Assembly (NCBI GenBank): GCA_034687125.1
Contig: JAQGBZ010000311.1
Location: 1-64,000, forward strand
Direction: 5' to 3'
Length of the DNA: 64,000 bases
Origin: Neelides folsomi
Lineage: Eukaryota > Arthropoda > Collembola > Neelipleona > Neelidae
Position 1 is the first letter of the stretch. Each line of letters begins with the position of its first letter. The translations under genes and the position numbers were made by a program. The notes beneath the pieces were generated by a model, which did no database searches, was not told where the DNA came from, and saw only the letters and a list, made by a program, of their open reading frames with translations. This document shows, piece by piece, positions 34,101-49,000 of the stretch.

Positions 34101-37100
34101 CAATTGATGCAGATGATGGGATAATGAAACGTTGCCGGCATCAGACTTTCCCTATGCATTTCTGCATTTCTCTCCTGTTCCTGAACTGTCTTGAGGGTGA
34201 ATTCACCCCTCCTTCACTTCCACACAGTTCTCTAATACAAATAGTTTACATTCACAGTTCCAGTTGTAAAGGGACTCAGCTTAATGAACTTGCCAAGGGG
34301 TGACATTGGGAATTGGCCAATTGTGGCTCCGGGCACGTCCCAGTGTTTTGCATTATTATTCTTTGGCCTGGTGTGGACTCAATGGGGTTGTCTGTATCGG
34401 GGAGGAACAATCGGGGAGTGAGGGAAGTTATGGTGAGATAATTGGAAGAACGCCCGCTGATTTCCCCATCTAAAAAACTGGCGGGGTGGAGGGGGGAGGA
34501 AAGCCGAGGGGATCAGGGACAAAATCCCACCCTGCACAACCAACATGTCTCTAATGGAGGAAATGAATCTCGTTATGCTTTCCCTGTCACTCTCACAATC
34601 CTCGCCCGCACACCTCATTTATAACCATAACAGTTGAGGAAAACCCACAGGGTCTTCACGCACTTTCAAAACTTCACCAAATTCATATCCAACAGTTAAA
34701 ACAAACGCAGTTTCCCCTTGGTACAATAAAGATAAATAATCATTATGGCACGACATTAATGTAATAAAACCCTCTTTATATTTATAAATTCATATGGATC
34801 TACTATAATTCGATCTACTATATATTGTATCTTCCACAGTGTCCTTTATACAAAATACAAAATGTATACAATTTTGAAAAGATCAAAAGTTATCATGATT
34901 TATAAAAAAATTGTTCATTTAGGAAAACTTTTAGAATATTTATATTTATAATTTTTATATTTTTTATAAATTGTCGAGTGGTTTAGTTATAAGTTTTAAT
35001 TTTAATAAAATAAATTCAAATTTTAAATAGTTTCCTCATTGTAATGTAAGAGTATAGACCATGTGATTCATGAATAATAAACGGGATTTATAAAAAGGTA
35101 TAAAGTATCGAGCGGAGAAAAGATGGGATTTGGCGATATGAGAAGGGGGAAACGATTATTGCGGATTTGAAGCCTTTTTTATTTCTTTTCCTCCTCTCGA
35201 ATAGATTATAAAGGAGAGAAATAGTTTTGGCAGATTTCCTCCCCGATCTTTCTTCAGAGTGTGGAGGGGCAAATGAGGAAAGTGGTTGAAGGGGATGTGA
35301 CGGGTGGGGAGGAAGATTTGATTAGGGACAGAAGCCCTCTTGATCCCATCCAAGGTTTCTTTCATCAAGGAAGGATATTAAATTATTAAAGGCCTAAGCT
35401 CCAGCTCAAATCAACCTCACGTCCCCTTCAAAATACACATCTCGACTATCCAATATCCAAAGTGTATATTTTCAGTTATCTATAATCTATAAGATGAGTA
35501 ATTTAACAATAAGTTACAACAAAGTTCGATTTCTTTTCCTTTTCCAATTTGTCAGTTTGGGAAACTTTAACTTATCCAAAATCGTGACATTTTGATTGAT
35601 TTTGACATTTTTTCGATTTTTATTAATTTTTAAAATATGATTGATTTACTTGGATTTACTGAACATTTGGCGGTTAAAGTAGGCTAATAGGAAATAGTAT
35701 CATTTGATCATGATTAGATTAATGATTAATATTTTTTATTAATGCATAAGGAATGAATAATTTCCTGAGCGTCGACATAAATGGAGAATTGAAGTGTTTG
35801 GTTTAATCCGGGAACAGAAATGAGATTTCCGCATTGAGATGAGGAATGAAGTGGAAGGAATTGGAAAATTTCCTTATTTAGAGATCTGGATCGATGGAAC
35901 TTGCGACCTGATTGATGAAATACCTTTGATTCTGTTGGGGAATTGGAAAACGTGGAATCGTGAAGAATAAAGTGAATTAAGTTCTTCCACGTTTCCCTCT
36001 TTCTATCTCACGTCTCAAAGATAAAAAAGAAGGCTCAGCTGGACGTGGAAAGAGGAAAATGAAGTTAAATAGAAAGGGAAACTTTGCCATTTGAGCTTTT
36101 CAAATTACAAGTATCAATATAAAGATCTTTTAAATTAACTTCTTTATATTTCTTTTATATTTTTCTCATTTCTCTTATAAGAATTTTCTCGTTAGCATTA
36201 AACCTTCAAGACTTAAAGTAACTAATATTAGTAAAAAAACTTTAGGAAGGGCATTTTCTTCATTGTTTTATTATTTCTAGAGTTTTTCTCAACTAACTGC
36301 AAATGCAGTTCTGAAGTTGATGGAAGGACATTTGAATTGAGTGGGATTTTGGATCTCCCTTGACTGTATTATCCTCCGAAATACTCCCCGACTTTCCTTC
36401 TTTTCTTTTCCTAAACTGCCAATTCCACTTTCGGCTACCTTTCCCCTGGGACTTGACGGAGTTCGCCGTTCCCGGGTTTGGTGGCTGGAGGCGGGCGGGG
36501 AAGCATAAATTATTCCTCACCCTCCTTGGAAAAGTTTCATACCTCCGTCCGCCGACACAGAGAATCAACTCATCCATTCTTCTTTTGGGGAACTCCCAGT
36601 GGGAACGACCTCGCGTCCCCTTTCCTTTCCACTTCCTCCAACAGCCAAATTCCAACTTCATACTCATTTCAATCACAATAGCGCTTTCTTACAAAATCCC
36701 ATTTAAACACTTTCACTCTTTTCAAACCATCATTTAATCAAATATAAATACATTCTTTAACCATCTTGTCTTTATTTGGTAAAGACATAAAATTATGCAT
36801 TTTAGCCATTTTTAGATAAACGGTATAAAATGCAATTTTAAAAAAATCATTCAATGATTATTTTGTCGATTATTTATTTTAAATAGATTATTTAAGTTCT
36901 GGTTCTTAATTATTAAAATTCCGCCATTTTTGATTAATTTCTAAATCTTGCAAGATCTTGGTGGAAAGATGTTAAAGGAAATTGCTTTTAAGATTTAAAG
37001 GATTTGGAAGATGATTTGGTAGGAGTTTCATATGTTATAAGAAGTAAGAAGTTGTTATTTGTAATAGAAAAGAGCGAAGAAGCTGAGCTGAAGAAAGCGT

Positions 37101-40079
37101 GGAAGAAGTGAAAGATGAAAAGATAATATTTGAGGTAAGGACTGGATTTTTGTCTGGTGTTGGTTGTGAATGATAATGGGGGAGAATGGTGGTGTGAGGA
37201 TTAGCGGGAACGAGAGGGAGATAATTCTCATTTTCCCTATGATGAGAGATGAAGATTAGATTAGAGATGTGGGAAAGGAATTGGAGGGAGGGGAGAAGCC
37301 TCTGAGGATTCCACGCTTCCGCACTCGATCCATTTCGCCAGATAGGAATTGACATTCTGTTTGTGGATGTAACGGAGTTGACGGCGAATCCTTCATTTAT
37401 TCTCAGGAAGGAAAGGGATCAGCCTAATTAAAATGCATGAGTCTTTCACGGCACACAACGTGCGTCTCCCCTTTGACTCCCAAGGGGCCAAAATCTCGTC
37501 TTTGCACTAAAAACTTCACAAACTTTTTCCTTTTATTTTTACCCAATTTTTACTCTTAAATGCATTTTGAAGTAATTTAACCTTTTCTCTCAATTTTTTA
37601 AATTATACAAAACTAAATTTAATAATAATAATTTAATTTAGAATCAAGTCAATTAAATTAATTTATTGTATTTTTATAATTCAAATTTTTTAATTGAACA
37701 TTAGATTAGATGGGTTTTAGATGTGCAATTATTGTAGTTTAATTGTTTGGTGCCTATGATTTGTTCATTAGAAAATTAAAGGTCGAGGGCTGAAAATTCG
37801 GAAGGGAATTGGAAAGGGGAAGGTCGGAAGTGTTTTAATTATTCAATTCACCCTCATTTGCCACACTGGTAGATAAATCAAAAAGGAATTCTCCTCATTA
37901 CATCCAGATGATTGAATTGAATATTCATCCGCTCTCCCCAGTTCATCTATTTCAATTTCCTGGGTTTGAAATTGAACAGAGTCTCTTCCTAACATCTTTC
38001 TCCTATGAATTTTCAGACTTTAAACCACATAAATCTCATTTCTTTCTCCAACCATAAATCATCATTTACTCTACAGCTTTCTAAAACCTTTTCCCAAACA
38101 GAAGTTCCAAAACAAATTCTCTCCACATTTGATTTTTAAGTTCTAACATATTTTAGCAACAATTTTCCTTTTTTATTATAAATAATAATAATATATGGCT
38201 TTGGGGTAGGTAAGAGATGAAAGTCAAGAATAGAAAAACACATTGACATTCAAATTTGTCATACAAAATGAAGATGAATGAAATTGTTATAAAGAGCAAT
38301 AAAGTGCGATAAAGTGCAAAATCCGTTATATGTTAAATATATAAAATTATAATGCTGTTTACATTAAATACATTAAATGCTTACAGTTGTTAAATATGGT
38401 TATGTTGTTAGTATAAAATTGCATTAAAGAGGTTGTTAAACAAATATTGTAAAATTGTTATTTCGCACCACTTTCAAAGTGTGCGTAAAGTGGAGATGAA
38501 AGGAATTGTATTTAGGCTGTTGTGGTGGCGGATGTAAATAGACAAAGTAATGGAGATAAAAGTGAGAAATGGAAATAAAGAGGGGAAAGTTAGGATTTAA
38601 ATCAACAAAGTTTTGATATTAAAAGGGGAGTTCATAACTCGGGGAGCGAAGAGCCCCCCTTGAAGCCCCGAATTGAAATTTGGTCCCGAGGAGTCTCAAA
38701 GGCCCCACAGAGTCAGCGGGGAACACGTGAAAGTGAAAACTCCAAAAGTTACGCCAAAGCACACAAAATGGATTTTCCACCAGCGAGACCCTTCTCGAAA
38801 AATGCCCAAATGCAAAATTACGTCTCTGGAAATGGCTGTAGGAAGGGAGGCTGATGATTTTATTTAAAAATTCCCCTATCAAAATCTCTTTAATTTCAAA
38901 TGGGAAATAAATCTCATTTCCCTTCACGATTTAAACTTATAAGGTCCTGAGATTGTTCTTTAATTTCACCCTCGGGCCAATTTTATTCAAATTGCTCTCA
39001 CGCGTTTAAAAATAACGGCTTTTACAAAATAACTTAACCTAACCAAAACAAAATACATAAAAGCTAATAACCAATAAAACAGAAAATTCTTTAACAGGAA
39101 AATCTTAAAATTTGATAGATAAAATAAGAAAATAAATATAAAAATCATTGAAAATTTGCGAAAAACTGAGGAATTGAATTAAAAACTTTAAAGTTTGATA
39201 GGAAATTGGAAAAAGCAAGAGGAAAGTGGTACAAGTGTGAGAAAATGGAAAATAAAGCGTGAAATTGGGGGTGGTTCGAGAAGGATTTGGTTGTTGTGTG
39301 GCCGAGATTGGATTTGTTGAGGAGAAAGGAGAGGGGGATTGTTGGCAAATGAAGCATAAGTGAGGAGATCAAGGGGTTCTTTTCACTGTGGGGATGACCA
39401 CCAATTGAGAGGATTGGGAAGAGATAACAAAAGGAACATCCCTTTTACACGTGTCAAGCTCTCCACAACCTCCCAAGACTCCTTTATTCAAATCACGCTT
39501 CAAAGACCCCAATTCCGACATGGAAAAGATGAAACTTCCAAATTGAACCTCCGAGCAAAACTTGGCCAATCTACATCAATTTCTCCCATCTGCATTTATA
39601 CACCAATTTCTCTCAATTTCTCCAGCAATTTCTCCTATCTGATTCCTCCTTATTCTCCCTATGTTAAGCCTCCTTCCATTTCATATCATTTCTCTTCCTT
39701 CCTTCTTATTCGGGAACATTTACTTCGTTAACATTTCAAATTCCACGAATGAAAATTTCATATAAGGATTTCCTCATTTCCTTCGAATTTTCTCCCTTCG
39801 ATTTCCAATCATTTGAGACGAATTTTTAAATTTTATAACATTTCGCTCAAAATTTAAAATAAAGGTTTAATTATTTAATTATTCTTTAATATCACAGTTG
39901 AAGAAGTTCGTATGGGGAATATAAATTCTAATTTAATTCTATTTATAATAAGTCTATGACCGCTTTGTGATTTGTTGTATTATGTATGAATATTTTTTTA
40001 AATATTGTGTACTAATTAATTAATTGGGATAAGCGTCAAAGTGAAGAATTGAATAAAAATGGTTTACTTGATGTTTGAA
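31106..40079. other. Gene-poor region upstream of the cholinergic locus, part 1
   Basis: About 9 kb with no supported gene. Extremely AT-rich stretches alternate with blocks of more balanced composition that are purine-rich on one strand and pyrimidine-rich on the other (for example 31380-31760, 33030-33640, 34050-34640, 36290-36690, 38600-38870 and 39360-39730). Frames in those blocks are proline-, serine- or arginine-rich and unsupported. Likely contains the VAChT 5' UTR and cis-regulatory DNA, but no element could be pinned down. Confidence 0.4.
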
Positions 40080-40530
40080 TGGCGGGCGTGACCCGGGCGT
40101 TCCAATAGTCCCTCAATCCCCCCAAATTCTGAATCCCGAACCGCGAAATTTTGCTGGCGGTTTTTTGTGGCGGGGTTGAAGAAGGTGAAGATCACAGGTG
40201 AAAGGTACGAGGACTAGCACTCTATACTAACCATATATAGCTATATACAATGATTTGGGGGATATGATCACAGGTGAGTTGGCGGGGGAGCAGAAGGAAG
40301 CGGCGGAGGTCGAGGAGAACTTCGCCCGAATGTCGGGGAGGAGGAGGAGGGAACCCGGGAGTTGCGGGCGGAGGCGGAGGAACCCCGAAACCGGCCCCTC
40401 CCTCTCCCTCCCACCCATCCAATCCCGGCCCCTCTCCGCCCTGACCTCATTCCCCGACCAACGGAGTCGCCCGTCTCCGCCCCACCCATTCCTGGTCGAT
40501 GGGCAGCAAGGGGAATAATATGGGTCTCAG
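40080..40530. promoter_or_regulatory. GC- and CpG-rich island, possible promoter or first exon
   Basis: The most GC-rich segment of the window, dense in CG dinucleotides (runs such as GGCGGGCGTGACCCGGGCG and GCGGGCGGAGGCGGAGG), surrounded by strongly AT-rich DNA. The phrase GATCACAGGTGA occurs twice (about 40190 and 40266). The second copy reads CACAG/GTGAGT, a good plus-strand splice donor. It is a candidate start region for the common cholinergic transcript (minus) or for an unseen plus-strand transcript. Orientation and function are unproven. Confidence 0.35.
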
Positions 40531-42968
40531 ATCCCAACAATCCACGGCTATTTATTCTCATAGAAATTATTATTTACACCGATGCTCCTCAATTGAAAGG
40601 CCCACTTGGGAAAGTTTAAAAGGAACGCTTTAAATGAAAAAGGCCAAATTGACCTCAGAATTCCTTTTTCTTCCAGTTCAACTCTCATGAAGGTCACAGC
40701 CATCAAAGAGGTGAAAATGAATGAAAATTTTGCGCTGCATAAATAAGTATGCATTGAAATTCTTGAACTAACAAAGTCGTTAAACATTGATGCATAAAGT
40801 ATTTTTGAATTCAATCTTTGTTTAGCATCCTTTTTATTTTTATTTATGTACATGCAAAGCTAGAGGATTAATAGAAACTTTTTCTTTATATTTAGCTTTA
40901 TTTCATAAATATTTAAGGGCACTTTAAGCACTTAAAAGTAGTCTGAGGAAAGTAAACTTTTCTCTTCACGCATCTTAAATATTTAATGAATTACAACCTA
41001 GATACGATTCATTGCATAAGTGAAATGATGAATATTTTCAAAACTCAACACTTGGACTCAAATCAAATATCTTAAAAATATTAATTAATTAGGTATAAAT
41101 TAATTACATAAGTGTTCTTTGAATGGAAGAAGAAGAATTTTTATATTTTAATAATTAACAATGATAATATGAGGTTTAAATTAAAAGTGTAGTTAATTAA
41201 GAATTTATTATTGTAAATATTGAAGTGACTCTTCAGGACAGAAGAAAACTTTTTATTATATTCAGTTAAATCTTTTTATTAAATGATATTTGAATATTTG
41301 AATCGGAGTCCTTGCGCGAAGAAATTCCTTTCTAGAAAAAGTTGAATCTTCTTCAAAAATTATTTTAATGATTATAAAAATTGATGAGGTTGATTAAAAG
41401 AGTTCTGGTTGATGGTTGTGATCAAAGTTTTGAGAGAGGTTAATGAGTGACGAAGGGAGTTGTAAGGGCGGGTGTGTGAAAACGTTCCCCAACTTCGTCC
41501 CTCCTCCGTTGATTCCTTTGAACGACCCTCGTTATTTCTCTCACTTTCAACCGTGAAATGGACGAATAAACCCTCTCCAATCTCTCAGACTTACAAAACT
41601 AACCAAGAGGAAAAAATGGTTAATCCAATACACTTTTCGCCTTCATTAATGAACTCAACCCTTCCCCCAATTCAACTTCAATCCAACTCCTAAATAACAA
41701 TTCCCATGCAACTTCCCATGCAACTTCCAGGCAACTTCCATTCAACCCCAACAACTCTCCGAATTCTCATTCATTAAATCCAAAAATCCGTTCTACTATT
41801 AAATAATTTATTATATTAATTTAATTGAAACAATTATATTAACAGTTTGATTGTTGTTTCCCAAATATCTATTCGTTGACTAGATTTTTCTTCAAATCTT
41901 GAACTTTTGATCACATTTTGAAATTAAATCAGAAATTGTGTGTGAGTTTGAGCTGATTTTGGTATTCTATTTGTGTTTTCAATTAAGGCAGAGAGGAGTC
42001 GGAGTATAAAAGTGGAGTTGGAATGGGCCAAAGTGCTACAGACGTCATCTCAATGCGGATAAGGAGGGGAGGGGAGTTTATCAAAGGGTCAATCAATAAT
42101 CCATTACTTTTGTCATAATAACGAGGGAAAGGGCGAGGCGGCGGTCATTAATAATTTCACATGCCTTTTTCAAACTTCAAAACTTACACTTCGGATCAAA
42201 TACACATTTAAACTATGCTTTTTATATTAAAAACTATTCATTATTATCTTTATAATTTATATTACTAGTATTAATACTTACTTCATGTTTAACTATTATT
42301 AGCTGATGGGTCTATCTCCTATTGTATTTTATCAGGTTATTTTTACACTCGTCGGGTGACATTGAAGAAATTGGAGATGTATGGAAAAGATGGGGAAAAC
42401 AGACAGCTGCCAATTTGAACCCATTAACCAATTAATCAAACCAAGTTTTCTATAAAACTCTTAACTTTACTCAATAGGATGATGGATTTCCCTTCAAACT
42501 AATTGCCATTTGATTTAATATTTATCATCAACTTGGACTTCGTGCAATATTTTCCATAAAATGCTTTTCAATATTTCTCTAAAGTGCGTGTATTTCTAAA
42601 TTATAACTCACCTGTCTGAGTTATCCGTATTTACCTATTATTTGTTAGGGCTAGTTTGAAGTTTCTGAAGTCCAAGCGTCAAAAACAATTGTAAATTGAA
42701 TTGAAAGGAAAACTCATCCCATCCTTTATTTATCAAACTGAATTAAAAGTGATATGAACTTTGTAATTTAATTGATCCTGGTTGAAATAATAGAAAGATG
42801 TAATAGAGAAGAATGGGAAGAGTCCTTGTTTATCCACAGGAGTGGTTTGAGTGATGAAAGGAGTTTCGGACTCTCTTAATTGCCTTCATGTTTCCCCCCA
42901 CTTCATTCACTTTCTACTTCCCCAATGTCCAAACTCTACTAGAGGAGAACAAACAAAGGTAAGGAAAA

Positions 42969-43033
<65 letters not shown>

Positions 43034-46000
43034 TGAGGGAAATCGAACATCCTTCTCTGTGTAATATTCTCCCAGGTTCTCGAAGGGGAAGAAGAGGAGA
43101 AATGCACACATAATAATAAAAGGGAACCCGTGAGAGAACTTTGTGCAGAAAAAGAAGGGGAAATCCTTTTTATGTCGCTGTCTTTCTCAATGTGTATTTT
43201 ATATATATATTATGGATGTTTCAAATGCATTTCCCTCATTATTCTCTCAACTCTTCTCTATTGACGCTGGGAAGCCAATCGTTCCGTAAATCTACAATTT
43301 TCATTCACGCTTCAATTAGCCCTCCGGTGGAAATGAAAGTTGAATAAATATTCCTCTTCCCAATCTCTCCCTTGTTAAAATTAATCATTCCCGGAAAACC
43401 AGAGTTTTTATTGACACAAATTATTAGCGTTTGTTTGAACCTCCAGAAAGTTTTTCTTTTAACTATAGACTTTATCGCTTCTTTAAATAACATACATTTA
43501 ATACAATTTAATATGATTTTAAAGTGTTTTATATAACTACCTGTAGTTATAAATAATTCACATGTAATGTTCTATATTTACCATACATAAATATAACATG
43601 TAATGTGAACATTTCCAATTTATGTAATTTGATCGTGTTTGGTAAAGTGATTAAATAATGTTTGTACAAAATATCTAATATATAATGTAACATTTCATTT
43701 TAATTACCATTATTAATAATATTCAAGCCTTTGTAGCACGCAATATCCTCACAACTTTTGGCTTATTTAACCCTACATTTGAACATTAAGCATTTAAAGT
43801 ATGGAATAACTTTCCCAATTGCGAGGAAAAGTAGGGAAAGAAATCATAATTAAAATCCTCTTACGAACTTCACTTTCATTACAGCACAAAGTTAAATTAC
43901 AAGAATTTTCAAGACAGGTTCAAATTGCTTACTTAGTTTTTGCCACTTGGTTTCTTCGCCTCCGTTTCTTCAACTTCGTTACTTGTGTAAAGGATCAAAA
44001 TGGTGATTAAAAAAGGATCGTAAAGATGAAATGTATTAAACATAATCTCAAATAATGTTTTTTTGTTCCAAAGGCTTTACATTTAATACCGGAGAATTAA
44101 AGAGAAAAGATATGTCTTGAGGCGCATTAGCCAATCCGACGTCTCCATAAAACATTAAATGGACCATAAAACCGATAGGGGAATTACATCTTACAAATGC
44201 CCAACATCCATTTTCTTCATTTTAAAAATAAAATAAACATTTTCTGAATACAAAAATTCTAAAAGTAAGTTGGAATTTTTAAATTCCAAGTTTGAGAATC
44301 GTTAAGAAGCAAAGCATGAAGTGAACTCTTCATCTCATCAACCAATTTGAATAGAAAGCTCAAGTTATTGGATTCTTTGAATAATGCTTTACAAGTTGGG
44401 TTTGAAGTACAAGTTGGGTTTGTATGAAGGGAGGATTGTAATTATGAATGAGGGCGAGGGTTAAGCAAGTCCTCATTTGTACTTTGGATTTCTTCCTTCC
44501 TTGTTGGAAGGGGGAAGGTGAAGTGGTCGTGGTGGTTGAGTGGAGGAGGAATGAATAAGTCATGCCGGGAATCCCTCGCGGTTTGTCCCACGGGAAACAT
44601 GACGAGTTCCGTATCGCATTCATGCATCGTCCAACCCATGGACTCACTCCCTAGAATATCATACACTTACCACGCTTACCAGTATATCACCTTCACTTAT
44701 TATCACCATATACCATTCTGTTAGATATTCAGACGTCGTATATAATACATACCTATAATATACTGATATACAGTAATATGTATCCTTCATATGTGGTATA
44801 ACATCGTCGTCGTCGGTGGTATATATATATATTTGTAACTATTTTACATATATATAAGTAGAGCGTATATTTTATATGTTTAAGATATGCGAGGAGATAA
44901 AGCCATAGTAGGGGTTTATAGAGGAGGGGGAGTCCCTTTACAACATCATGGTCAATTTGCCAAATGGCTCATTTTTACAAGGGGCTCTTTGTGTCCCTCT
45001 GTTCCTGAATCAACATTCTACCCGGTATAGGAACATCATGGATCCATTAATGTCCCGGAGAGTTCAGAGAACATCCATCTCACCAAGGGACCATGTGCCA
45101 CCTTTCCCACATTCCTTTCCCCTACCACACCTTTCCCTCAATTCTTCCTTTCTCACCCGGACTTTCATATCTCATCTCCGTCATAGCTCTTTTCTTTCGT
45201 GGGCTCTTGGAGAGTTAAGGGAAAGAAAACGTGAGGTTCATAATTAACTTCGCCCTTTTGTTTCCACTTTCATTACCTATGGGACTTTATATGTAATATA
45301 TCTAACTTTTCTCTTTAGGGTAAATACTACGCCCTTTTGTACATCGTATACCTACATAAGTAAAATAAGTATATAACCGAATAGGGAAGGATGAAAAGAC
45401 TAACCTTGTAAACTTTGTCTACATGCAGCCCAAAGTTGCAACAACACTGGAGAAATTGTATAGATATAAGCAATATGTATTTGGTAACATATATGGTTAG
45501 TGGTGAACTTGAGTAAAGACACGCAACCATATAACAAAATATATGACATTTAGTTAAGTAGTGAAGTGAGCCAAAGGGTATCGTATTCTTCTAACATGGA
45601 AATTCTCATTCGTGAGTCATGCCAGCTTTCCTCAACTTTCCTCTTGTTTCAATCCGATGCGACCTTCAATATTAGATAATATAATTATATTATAACTTAT
45701 AACAAAGGTTTTTATATAGATTTATGTCCCTTCATCTATACCTATTTAGGTAGAAAAGAAAAAATACAAGCTTAGTGTTACATTATATTACTAACAATAT
45801 AATTTCTGTATACAATTAGGAAAGAACATCTAATAGATTTTTATACGTTATATGGATTATCTATAAACATTACATTATAATATCTACATATATTTATGTC
45901 AGGTAAATTGGATGGCCGCCTTTCCACCAATTCAAAGTTTTTGCGAACATGTAAAGGACATAAAAGGCTAACCATGAATATTAAGACAATCTTGAAGTTT

Positions 46001-49000
46001 TTTATGCCTATGAAATAAAGTAGGATTTCGGAGAGTTATAATGGTGAAAGCTTAAGTTAATATAAATTGAATCCTTGAATATTGTTTAAAAGGATAAGTT
46101 TAAAAGTATATTTAGATAGCTCCCACTTTTCTCCATGTTGAAGACGAAGGATGGAATAAATTGTAAAGTCGTTTTCCCTTCCCTTCACTTCCCTCCACTC
46201 AAAATGGAATTCACATGCGACCTACATTTCCGTTTCCTCAAACTTCAACCACTTCGATCGATTCCAAGAGGAGAAACACCAAAATCTCACAAAAAATCTC
46301 CCACCTAACTTTTTGTACAGGTAAAATTTTCTTCGCCCTTTTACCACTTTAATGTTTAGAAAACTCCAGATTAATGAATATAAAAACTATACGACAGATT
46401 CTTCAATTCTATTTTAAATAAAAATTCGAAACTTTGTAATAGTTTTGTAGCTTTCAGCACCTATGTATTACATACTAATGTTAAGTAGATGGTGATAGTT
46501 TGTTATATGTATTATTGTATGTATAATTTGGTAGTATTATAAATTTTATATAAAGAAAAAAACTAATTTAAAATTCCATTTTGTTCAATTATTTAACCAT
46601 CGTGAGTCGTGTGGGGTTTTGTTTGTTTAATTCATGAGAGTTAAAAGATGGTGATGAATGGAACTCAGGTTGTTTCTCCCTCTTCATTGACTGTATCTGA
46701 TCAGGGGAGACGGAGTGAAAAGAGAGAGGAAGATGAAAGGACGCGTTTCATCTTTCCCTCACAGCTAAATCAATTGTGAGTCCGGTCCTTACATTCAAGT
46801 TCAATCACCTTTGCTCCGACAACACATACAATACATACTTTGATGAATGTACAATATTCGTATTTACAGAATGCACGCCATGTATCAAATACATACAGCA
46901 CATATTTCACAGTATATTTTGTTTATACAAATAAATAGCAATTAAATCAAGTGGTAGAATGTACAGGGGCTTGTATGTAAGAAGGAAATAGAAAAAATGT
47001 GTATTTTTGGAATGTGCGGAACCAATGAAATTCATTGGGAATTGGTAAAGGCGAATTGGAGGTTGTAATGTCATTAAATAAGAAGTGGAGGATTATTGGG
47101 CCTTAATGGGCCATAGCTCAAGCGAAGTATAGGAAGTGTATTAGGGAGTGTGTATAGTTTTAATAGGGATTGGTCGTTAGGTCATTTCCTTCTTCTTCCT
47201 CTGAGGAGTAAATGAGTGGTGGGGGAGAAAGTGCGTGATGGGAAAGGGACAAAAGTGTAGAACGAATCGATTGGCCCTTCTTTCACCGACCCCTTCTCCC
47301 ACTTACGACGACAATGGAAATTCATTCCACCCGCAAAATCCATACACGCACAAACTACTTAAAATATAAAAAAATCCAAATAATACTAAAGTATACGAGC
47401 ACTCACTTTCTGTGAACATTTTATGCTGAATTAATTTACATCTAAAATAAATATTTTTTAAATAATAAAATGCTAACTACCTATTATTATTCATTGTTAT
47501 TTATTCGTATTCATTAAACGTGCTGTAAAAGGAATTTTAAAACTTTCTGCAGGTATGTTATGTTTTAAAGGTAAGAAGAGATGGAGTTGACAAAGACGTG
47601 GTTTGTTTGAAAATGAGGTTTTGAGCAAAGGCGCGCGGGATCCTTTTGTTATTTAATATTTTAATAGGTTTAATAGGGGGAGGCTGAAGTGGTTCGGGTC
47701 GGGGCGGAATAATGAGGGTGAGTACATGGAGTATATGGAGCGTGTGGACCCCCAACATCCCGCAGGTTAGGAGTTAATAGAGAGGGGATTCTTTTATCAT
47801 CTCACTCACGCGACAAGTTCACCGGAGAATTCAGATACTTGATCCGGAGGACAAGACACAAGAAACAAAGAGGGGGAAGGAGCTTTGGCTTTTATACAAA
47901 ATCCAAAGTCAACAGAGGATAATTGTGAATAAATATTTGAATTATTGATTTGATGCTCAAGTTGATACCGAAATGGTTTATCCCCAAAATACACAATCTT
48001 ATAAAAAAATATATATATTACTATCAAGAGTATTTCTACAATGCTTTTAAATTACTTGAATTTAATTTATTTTAAATTATTCTACAAATTATCTGTAAAA
48101 ACGCTAAAAATTAAATTCTATTATATTAAATAATCATGAATAATCATTAAAATTATGATAGTAAATAATTGTAAATGGATTTTGGTGGTTAATAAAAAAA
48201 AGACATGAAACAAGAAAAACTAGAAATTATAATTGTTTTAAAATCGCATAAAATGCATAATACAAATTTTGAATAGAAGTGTAATAAAATCGTAAAGTTT
48301 TAGGACCCTGTGTGGTTTCCTATATTGTGATTTTCTTTTATAAATCGGATGAGATTTCATGAGATTGGCCTTTGTTTCCTTCAGTTGCTAATGAAGAGAG
48401 GGGGAAAGAGGAAGGGCTTAAGGGAGACTCCTGACTTATGAATAAAACGGAGGGTGAATGAGAAATGAGGATGACACGCCACTCGCCCCCTTCATAAAGA
48501 CCATCAACAGATCCAAACATCTGGTCCTTACACACGCAATTCTCCCATACTAACTTATTATAAAAAGACCCTCCACACGTCTAAGCATACCAAATTCATA
48601 TCATCATACCAATTCACATGAATCATATTATCACAACCCTATGCATATTCTCAATTTATTCTCCGGTGCATTTTTATATCGAATCTCCCAAAATAGTCTT
48701 GCGTAAGTTCTGTATCTAAAATGTATACCTTTATTAGATGTATAAGATAAATAGATATGTGAATGTTATATGAAATGGTCATATATGTAGTTGAATGGAA
48801 CTTGTATGGTTATTATTACAAAAGTCTTTTCCCCTTTCATTCCAATTTTCCATGCTGTCGTTGAGTGTAAGCCGGAGCTTTCCCTCACCTCCAATTGAAA
48901 AGAGAGGGTCCTTTGAGCTTCTCAACTTCTCCCCAATCCCATATCCTTAACAGGATGTCTCCCTGGGACTTTGAGCTTCTTACAAACCTCTTAACATCCT

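Noticed and set aside
40222..40561. Proline- and glycine-rich frames on both strands in the GC-rich island
   Set aside because: Stop codons are rare in such GC-rich DNA, all frames are open, and none shows domain content or consistent splice context.
42851..43111. Frames with long Arg-Glu or Ser-Leu runs
   Set aside because: They are translations of the GA microsatellite.
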